Below, piece by piece: positions 58,715 to 64,000 of a stretch of 64,000 nt of DNA. The notes under the pieces were generated by a model. That model saw only the letters and a program-made list of their open reading frames with translations, searched no databases and was not told where the DNA came from. Within the stretch, counting starts at the first letter, position 1; every line of letters starts with the position of its first letter. The DNA comes from Streptomyces sp. CoH27 (GTDB lineage Bacteria; Actinomycetota; Actinomycetes; Streptomycetales; Streptomycetaceae): the NCBI RefSeq assembly GCF_020181035.1, contig NZ_JAIQYY010000012.1:89567-153566 (forward strand), given 5' to 3'. The position numbers were made by a program, and so were the translations under genes.

Positions 58715-59566
58715 TTGCCACCGAAGAGGCACCTCACGGCCCGCAGGGTGCGACTGGGCACCGAACTGCGCAGACTGCGCGAGGCGACAGGCATGAAGGC
58801 TCGCGAGGCAGCGGAGCTGCTCGGCGCCGACTCTGCGCAGATCAGCCAGATCGAGTCCGCTGTCGCCGGCGTGAGCGCCGAACGCGTACGACGCATGGCG
58901 GCCCACTACGCCTGTACGGACGAGGCGTTGATCAACGCGCTCGTGACCATGGCGACCGACCGCACCCGTGGCTGGTGGGAGGAGTACCGGGGGCAGCTGC
59001 CCACGCCGTTCCTGGACCTGCCCGAGCTGGAGCATCACGCCCGCTTCCGGTGGGACGTGGAGTTCCTGCACGTCCCTGGCCTTCTCCAGACCGCGGATTA
59101 CGCCCGGTCCCTCTTCTCGTACGTGAACCCGGAGTTTCCACAGAGCGATGTCGAGCAGTGGGTAGATCACCGGATGAAGCGGAGGATCATCATCGAGCGC
59201 CCGGACCCGGTCCCGTACGAGGCTGTGATCCACGAGGCGGCACTGCGCATCAGGGTCGGCGACCGATCCACGGCACGGGCTCAGCTCGCCCGCGTCCTGG
59301 AAATCTCCGAAGCCGATCATGTCACCGTACGTGTCATCCCCTTCGACCTGGATGACTTCGGCGGGGCCGGAAGTGCGATGGTCTATGCGGGCGGCCCCGT
59401 CCCCAAGCTGGACACCGTCGTCCGTGACGGCCCCGGCGGGCCCGTGTTCATCGATGCCGAAGCCCAGCTCAATCGATATCGGACCCGATTCCGTAGGATG
59501 GAGGAAGTGTCACTGGGCCCCGACCGTTCGCGTGACTTCATGCACCAACTGTCGAAGGAGCTGTGA
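58715..59566 (+). CDS. XRE-family regulator with DUF5753 domain (WhiJ-like)
   Basis: A 283-residue protein from TTG 58715, which is 6 nt after AGGAG. The N-terminal helix-turn-helix is LGTELRRLREATGMKAREAAELLGADSAQISQIES, and the C-terminal half is the DUF5753 sensor domain with HHARFRWDVEFLHVPGLLQTADYARSLF and RVIPFDLDDFGGAGSAMVYAGGP. Similar to WhiJ and the many WhiJ-like regulators of Streptomyces. It is translationally coupled by GTGA to the DUF397 gene. Confidence 0.87.
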   Translation: MPPKRHLTARRVRLGTELRRLREATGMKAREAAELLGADSAQISQIESAVAGVSAERVRRMAAHYACTDEALINALVTMATDRTRGWWEEYRGQLPTPFLDLPELEHHARFRWDVEFLHVPGLLQTADYARSLFSYVNPEFPQSDVEQWVDHRMKRRIIIERPDPVPYEAVIHEAALRIRVGDRSTARAQLARVLEISEADHVTVRVIPFDLDDFGGAGSAMVYAGGPVPKLDTVVRDGPGGPVFIDAEAQLNRYRTRFRRMEEVSLGPDRSRDFMHQLSKEL

Positions 59567-59769
59567 GCATGCTGACCCCCAACACCTGGCGGAAGTCGTC
59601 TTTCTCCGGCGGCGACCAGGGCGACGCCTGCGTCGAAGTCGCGCACCTGGACACCCACATAGGCATCCGCGACTCAAAGACCCCGGACAGAGCGGCCCTC
59701 ACCTTCCCTCCCGCCGCCTTCACCCCGTTCATCGAGTCTTTGAAGTTCGAGGGCTCAGCGAGGAGTTGA
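59563..59769 (+). CDS. DUF397 small protein
   Basis: A 68-residue DUF397 protein, with NTWRKSSFSGGDQGDACVEVA and IGIRDSKTPDRAALTFPPAAF. The GTG start overlaps the WhiJ-like stop. DUF397 proteins are partners of the XRE/DUF5753 regulators and probably bind them. Confidence 0.9.
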   Translation: MSMLTPNTWRKSSFSGGDQGDACVEVAHLDTHIGIRDSKTPDRAALTFPPAAFTPFIESLKFEGSARS

Positions 59770-59815
59770 GAGAGTCTCAAGAACTCCGCCGGAAACTGAC
59801 GCACCGTTCAACACC

Positions 59816-60574
59816 GTGTGTCAGACTGCCGCGGTGGTAGATCATGTGTTTACCGATCTCACGCTCGCCGCGCTCTACGACCGCCTCAATCCCTGGGGCC
59901 CGGGTGACGACTTCTACCTCGGTCTGGTGCGGGAGGCCCGCTCGGTGCTGGACATCGGGTGCGGGACCGGGCAGTTGCTGCGGCGGGCACGGGCCGAGGG
60001 GCACCGGGGCCGGCTGACGGGGCTCGATCCGGCCCCCGCCATGCTCGTACAGGCCAGACGGGCCCGGCCGGACGTCGAGTGGGTGCTCGGGGACATGCGC
60101 ACCCGGCTGTGGAGCGGGGAGTTCGACCTCGCCGTCATGACCGGCCACGCCTTCCAGGAGCTGGTCGGGGACGAGGAGATCCGGCACTGTCTGCGCGGGG
60201 TCAGGGCGGCCCTCGGCGACGGCGGGCGGTTCGTGTTCGAGACCCGCAACCCGGCCGCCCGCGCCTGGGAGCGGTGGACCCCGGACCGGGTGTACGAGAT
60301 CACCGCCGAGGACGGGACAGCGGTGCGGGTGTGGCACGAGGTCCAGGGCGACGGGCTCAGCGGGGGGCGGGTGCGGTTCACGGAGACCTATGACGGCGAC
60401 CGCTGGGCGGCCCCGCAGGAGTGCCCGAGCGTGCTGCGGTTCCTGGACCCGGAGTCCCTGGAGGGCTTTCTGACCGAGGCCGGGCTGACGGTCGTAGTGC
60501 AGTACGGCGATTGGGGGCGGGGGCCGGTCACCCCCGCCAGTCCCGAGATCATCACCGTGGCCCGGCCCGCCTAG
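59816..60574 (+). CDS. SAM-dependent methyltransferase (class I)
   Basis: A 252-residue protein with motif I ARSVLDIGCGTGQLLRRARAEGH, LTGLDPAPAMLVQARRARP, and FDLAVMTGHAFQELVGDEEI. Domain 2 ends in VTPASPEIITVARPA. The methyl acceptor is unknown. GTG 59816 is used without a clear ribosome site; a downstream GTG at 59834 is an alternative. Confidence 0.82.
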   Translation: MCQTAAVVDHVFTDLTLAALYDRLNPWGPGDDFYLGLVREARSVLDIGCGTGQLLRRARAEGHRGRLTGLDPAPAMLVQARRARPDVEWVLGDMRTRLWSGEFDLAVMTGHAFQELVGDEEIRHCLRGVRAALGDGGRFVFETRNPAARAWERWTPDRVYEITAEDGTAVRVWHEVQGDGLSGGRVRFTETYDGDRWAAPQECPSVLRFLDPESLEGFLTEAGLTVVVQYGDWGRGPVTPASPEIITVARPA

Positions 60575-60655
60575 TGCGGTGACCGGGATGGTCCACCGTG
60601 ATCGGAGGGCGGCTCGCGGAGCGAGCGCACGCGCAACGGCTGGTATTACTGGGGC

Positions 60656-61033
60656 ATGCAGGAAGAGATTGCACGCTCCGCGATCGACACGTTCATCTCC
60701 GCGTTCAACGCCTCGGACGACAGCTATGTGACTGCCCTGCTCTCCCAGGCCCTGACCTCAGACGTGGTCTTCTGGGGGCCGTTGGGTCGCAGCGAAGGAA
60801 TCGCGGCGGTCGAACGGTTCGTGCTGGACATCCGGCGCCACCCGGCGGGGACCGGCACGATGGTGCGCTGCTCGGCGGTGGACATGCCTGACGAGTGGGC
60901 CCGGTACCAGTGGGTCTTCACCACGCCGGACGGAGGTCCCCGCCTGGCGGGAACGGACGTCGTCCATCTGCGGCGGAGCCTCATCGACCAGGTCATCGTC
61001 TTCGCGGGGGAGATCGAGCCGTTCGCCTCCTGA
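60656..61033 (+). CDS. NTF2-like / SnoaL-type protein
   Basis: A 125-residue cone-shaped alpha+beta barrel protein: MQEEIARSAIDTFISAFNASDDSYVTALLSQALTSDVVFWGPLGRSEG and a C-terminal IDQVIVFAGEIEPF. It could be a hydrolase, isomerase or ligand-binding protein. TATTAC at 60644-60649 lies 6 nt before ATG 60656, so it may be leaderless. Confidence 0.75.
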   Translation: MQEEIARSAIDTFISAFNASDDSYVTALLSQALTSDVVFWGPLGRSEGIAAVERFVLDIRRHPAGTGTMVRCSAVDMPDEWARYQWVFTTPDGGPRLAGTDVVHLRRSLIDQVIVFAGEIEPFAS

Positions 61034-61045
61034 GTCATCCTTCGG

Positions 61046-62161
61046 TCAGTCGGCGTCCTCCTCCAGCGCCGCCAGCGCCGGGTCCAGGACGATGTCCTCC
61101 TCGCGTTCGGTGGTCGGGTCCTCCGGGAAGTGGCAGGCCGTCAGATGGCCCTCGTGGTTCCCGGAGAGCCGGATCAGCGGGGGTTCCTCGGTCGCGCACT
61201 TGTCCTGTGCCTTCCAGCAGCGGGTGCGGAAGCGGCAGCCGGAGGGCGGGTTGATCGGCGAGGGGACGTCACCGGCCAGCCGGATGCGCTCGCGCCCGGC
61301 GCCCTCCTCCTCCGTGAGGTTCACCTCGGGTACGGCGGACAGCAGGGCGTGGGTGTAGGGGTGGCGCGGGCGGGCGTAGATGGACTGGCGGTCGCCGACC
61401 TCGATGATCTTGCCCAGGTACATGACCGCGACGCGCTGCGAGAAGTGCCGGACGATCGCCAGGTCGTGGGCGATGAAGACGAACGCGATGCCCAGCTCGT
61501 CCTGCACCTGCTGGAGCAGGTTCACCACCTGCGCCTGGATCGACACGTCCAGTGCGGAGACCGGCTCGTCCGCCACGATCAGTTTCGGCTCCAGCGCCAA
61601 CGCCCTTGCCACGCCGATGCGTTGCCGCTGGCCGCCGGAGAACTCGTGCGGGAAACGGTTGAAGTGCTCCGGGTTCAGGCCGACGATCTCCAGCAGCTCA
61701 CGGACCCGCTTCTCCCGGCCGCCCTCCGGTTCGATCCCGTTGATCTCCATCGGGCCCGAGACGATCTTGCCGACCGTCTGCCGCGGGTTCAGCGACGAGT
61801 ACGGGTCCTGGAAGATCATCTGGATCTCGGACCGGATCGGCGCCAATTCCCTGCGCGTCGCGTGGCTGATGTCCCGGCCCCGGTACCTGATCGAGCCGGA
61901 CGTCGGCTCCAGCAATCGCGTGATCAGCCGGCCCGTGGTCGACTTGCCGCAGCCCGACTCGCCGACCAGCCCGAAGCTCTCGCCGGCGTGCACGGTCAGG
62001 TCGATGCCGTCCACGGCCTGGACCTGGCCGACGGTCCGGCGGATCGGGAAACCGCCCTTGACCGGGAAATGCTTGGTCAGTGCCGAGACCTGGAGCAACG
62101 GCTCCAGGTCCGCGCGGGTGTTCTCCTCGCGCGGGGCCGGAAGGACCTGTTCCTCTGTCAT
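61046..62161 (-). CDS. BldK-like oligopeptide ATP-binding protein (OppF type), paralogue
   Basis: A 371-residue ATPase with FPIRRTVGQVQAVDGIDL, Walker A GESGCGKST, FSGGQRQRIGVARALAL, Walker B LIVADEPVSALD and RTRCWKAQDKC. Its central part is nearly identical to BldKE, with a longer N-terminus and acidic C-terminus. It is the last gene of a leftward operon that continues beyond the window. In this orientation it mirrors the bldK operon. Confidence 0.92.
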   Translation of the reverse strand: MTEEQVLPAPREENTRADLEPLLQVSALTKHFPVKGGFPIRRTVGQVQAVDGIDLTVHAGESFGLVGESGCGKSTTGRLITRLLEPTSGSIRYRGRDISHATRRELAPIRSEIQMIFQDPYSSLNPRQTVGKIVSGPMEINGIEPEGGREKRVRELLEIVGLNPEHFNRFPHEFSGGQRQRIGVARALALEPKLIVADEPVSALDVSIQAQVVNLLQQVQDELGIAFVFIAHDLAIVRHFSQRVAVMYLGKIIEVGDRQSIYARPRHPYTHALLSAVPEVNLTEEEGAGRERIRLAGDVPSPINPPSGCRFRTRCWKAQDKCATEEPPLIRLSGNHEGHLTACHFPEDPTTEREEDIVLDPALAALEEDAD

Positions 62162-62180
62162 GCCGGTGACCTCCTATGAC

Positions 62181-63203
62181 CTAGCCCAGTCGGGGCTTGA
62201 TCTCCTCGATGAAGATGGTCCGCTTCTGCTCGCCACTCAAGTGACAGGCCGACGCCCGGTCGGGGGCGAGGAGCGGGCGCTCGCGCACGCAGCGGCCGGC
62301 GGCCGCCACCCGGTCCTGGAACGTGCAGCGGGGGTGGAAGCGGCAGCCGGACGGCGGGGTGAGCAGCGAGGGCGGCGTGCCGGGGATCGGGGACAGCCGG
62401 GTGCCGAGGTCGGAGTCCAGGCGCGGCATCGAGTGCAGCAGGCCCCAGGTGTACGGGTGCTGGGGTGCGCGCAGCACCTCGCCGGTGGTGCCCCGCTCCA
62501 CCGCGCCGCCCGCGTACATCACCATGATGTCGTCGGCCATGTCGGCGATCACCCCCAGGTCGTGGGTGATGAAGATGATGCCGGATCCGAACTCCTGTTG
62601 CAGGTCCTTGAGCAGATCGAGAATCTGCGCCTGCACGGTCACGTCGAGGGCGGTCGTCGGCTCGTCGGCGATGAGCAGGTCGGGGTCGCAGACCAGCGCC
62701 ATGGCGATCATCGCGCGCTGGCGCATTCCGCCGGAGAACTGGTGCGGATAGTCCTTCGCCCGCTCCCTGGGGTTCGGGATGCCGACCTTGCCGAGCATCT
62801 CCACCGCCCGGTCCCACGCCGCCTTCTTCGAGGCACCCGTGTGCTTCATGTACGGCTCGGCGATCTGCCGGCCGACGGTGTAGTACGGGGAGAGCGCGGT
62901 GAGCGGGTCCTGGAAGATCATGGCCACCTTGTTGCCGCGCAGCTTCTCCAGCTCGGCCTCGCGGGCGGTGGTCAGCTCCCGTCCGTCCAGCAGGATCTCG
63001 CCCTCGATCGTGGTGAACACGGGGTTGTGCAGGCCGAGGATGGTCAGGTTGGTCACGGACTTGCCCGAGCCGGACTCCCCCACGATGCCGAGCGTCCTGC
63101 CCCGCTCCAGGTCGAAGGAGAGCCCGTCCACGGCCCGTACGACGCCGTCCTCGGTCCGGAAGCTGACGTGCAGGTCCCGTACGGACAGGAGAGGAATGCT
63201 CAT
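62181..63203 (-). CDS. BldK-like oligopeptide ATP-binding protein (OppD type), paralogue
   Basis: A 340-residue ATPase: GESGSGKSV, MIFQDPLTALSPYY, FSGGMRQRAMIAMAL, LLIADEPTTALD, ITHDLGVIADMAD and the C-terminal Cys motif. Very close to BldKD over most of its length. It lies 19 bp upstream of the OppF-type gene on the same strand. Confidence 0.92.
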   Translation of the reverse strand: MSIPLLSVRDLHVSFRTEDGVVRAVDGLSFDLERGRTLGIVGESGSGKSVTNLTILGLHNPVFTTIEGEILLDGRELTTAREAELEKLRGNKVAMIFQDPLTALSPYYTVGRQIAEPYMKHTGASKKAAWDRAVEMLGKVGIPNPRERAKDYPHQFSGGMRQRAMIAMALVCDPDLLIADEPTTALDVTVQAQILDLLKDLQQEFGSGIIFITHDLGVIADMADDIMVMYAGGAVERGTTGEVLRAPQHPYTWGLLHSMPRLDSDLGTRLSPIPGTPPSLLTPPSGCRFHPRCTFQDRVAAAGRCVRERPLLAPDRASACHLSGEQKRTIFIEEIKPRLG

Positions 63204-63215
63204 CGGTGTCTCTCC

Positions 63216-64000
63216 TCAGGACAGCCGCACGCGCGGGTCGATGAAGGCGTACGTGGCGTCGACGATGATGTTGAACAGCAGGATCATGGTGGCGGAGAAG
63301 AGCATCACGCCGAGCAGCAGCGGCAGGTCGCTGAAGAAGACGGCCTGGACGGCGAGATTGCCGAGGCCGGGCAGGCCGAAGGTGTACTCGGTGATGATGG
63401 CGCCGCCGAACAGCGAGCCGAGGTCGATGCCGAAGATGGTGACGATCGGGATCAGCGAGCCGCGCCAGGCGTAGCGGAAGAAGACGTAACGCCGGGACAT
63501 GCCCTTGGCGCGGGCGGTGCGGACGTGTTCCTCCTGGAGCTGTTCGATCATCGAGGACCGGGCCATACGGGTGTACTGCGCGGCGAAGATCGTGGACAGC
63601 ACCACCCAGGGGATGATCAGGCCGTTGAACCAGCTGACGGGGTCGTGGGTGAACTCGTTGTAGGCGGGCTTGTCGAACCAGTGGGTCTGGTAGACGAGGA
63701 CCGCGAGAGCCAGCGGGCCGAGGAAGTAGATCTGCAGCGAGCTGACGACCATGGCGCCCGCGGTGGCCGTCTTGTCGATCAGCGTGCCGCGCCGCCAGGC
63801 GGCGAGCAGCCCGGCGCCGAGGCCGACGGCCAGGAAGCACACGGCCGCGCCCAGGGTGAGCGAGACGGTGGTGGGCAGCCGGTCCATCAGCGTGCTCCAG
63901 ACCTGCTCGTTGGTGTGGTACGAGTACCCGAAGCAGGGGGCGGGGCAGGGGCCCTGGGCGAACCGGCCGCTGCCCAGGACGAGGTTGTGCAGGAAGATCC
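63216..64000 (-). CDS. BldK-like permease (OppB-like), 5' end outside window
   Basis: The frame is open through position 64000 and continues beyond; the first ATG at 63887 is internal, since the codons above it (LGSGRFAQGPCPAPCFGYSY) align with the FGNCAAPCLGYSF segment of BldKC. Visible are four membrane helices, the EAA-type loop HVRTARAKGMSRRYVFFRYAWRGSLIPIV and FIDPRVRLS. The two-Cys extracytoplasmic motif is shared with BldKC. Binding protein and other permease should lie just outside the window. Confidence 0.9.
   Translation of the reverse strand, partial: IFLHNLVLGSGRFAQGPCPAPCFGYSYHTNEQVWSTLMDRLPTTVSLTLGAAVCFLAVGLGAGLLAAWRRGTLIDKTATAGAMVVSSLQIYFLGPLALAVLVYQTHWFDKPAYNEFTHDPVSWFNGLIIPWVVLSTIFAAQYTRMARSSMIEQLQEEHVRTARAKGMSRRYVFFRYAWRGSLIPIVTIFGIDLGSLFGGAIITEYTFGLPGLGNLAVQAVFFSDLPLLLGVMLFSATMILLFNIIVDATYAFIDPRVRLS

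Overview
The window is a stretch of Streptomyces (or very close actinomycete) chromosome. The base composition is very G+C-rich with strong third-position G/C bias, and GTG and TTG starts are common. It carries a five-gene BldK-type oligopeptide importer of the kind required for aerial growth in S. coelicolor (bldK, SCO5112-SCO5116), the mycothiol enzyme MshB, and a WhiJ-like XRE/DUF397/anti-sigma-ATPase cassette. About 1-54 kb reads as conserved chromosomal core. About 54.5-61 kb is an accessory patch of gene fragments, insertion-sequence remnants and orphan genes. I saw no rRNA, tRNA, CRISPR array or intact mobile element.

Region by region. 0-4 kb: the end of a protein with a basic repeat tail (possibly an RNA helicase), an alpha/beta hydrolase, then a divergent type III polyketide synthase beside an MmyB-type regulator. 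4-8.5 kb: NYN-domain protein, a 50-residue protein, MarC-type membrane protein, PHP phosphoesterase, DUF6758 protein and SUFU-domain protein. 8.5-14.6 kb: CorA behind a leader with a 15-codon upstream ORF and alternative hairpins, a small cytoplasmic protein, a lipoprotein, a soluble PRC/MgtE-N/CBS protein, a DUF1003 protein and the Mrp Fe-S carrier. 14.6-21.1 kb: sigma factor, anti-sigma factor, HtrA and TatB in one orientation, with a divergent O-methyltransferase that lacks a normal start codon, and a DUF3117 protein. From memory this order matches the mycobacterial sigE-rseA-htrA-tatB locus.

21-32 kb: enoyl-CoA hydratase, 3-methyladenine glycosylase, DivIVA-like membrane protein, FolP2-like protein, LOG-family protein, DapE, two exported proteins, DapC, a 7Fe ferredoxin, a GNAT protein interrupted in frame by a palindromic repeat, and a transglutaminase-like protein. 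DapE and DapC belong to the succinylase route to diaminopimelate and lysine. 32-40 kb: a four-gene operon (ABC ATPase, permease, histidine kinase, response regulator) joined by 4-nt overlaps with a palindromic operator upstream, an 820-residue Gly-rich membrane protein, DUF6113 protein, MshB and a 64-residue membrane protein. 40-42 kb: an S9 dipeptidyl peptidase. 42-54.5 kb: two complete oligopeptide importers transcribed divergently from a 473-bp spacer.

54.5-61 kb: a frameshifted FG-GAP protein, two inverted copies of the same transposase tail enclosing a cupin fragment, an orphan gene and a GNAT gene, then an Rpn-like nuclease, an RsbW-like ATPase divergent from a WhiJ-like regulator plus DUF397 protein, a methyltransferase and an NTF2-like protein. 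61-64 kb: a second BldK-like transporter (two ATPases and one permease cut by the window edge) on the opposite strand. Three Opp-type importers within about 22 kb, next to a secreted-peptide-type peptidase, point to heavy investment in peptide uptake or sensing.
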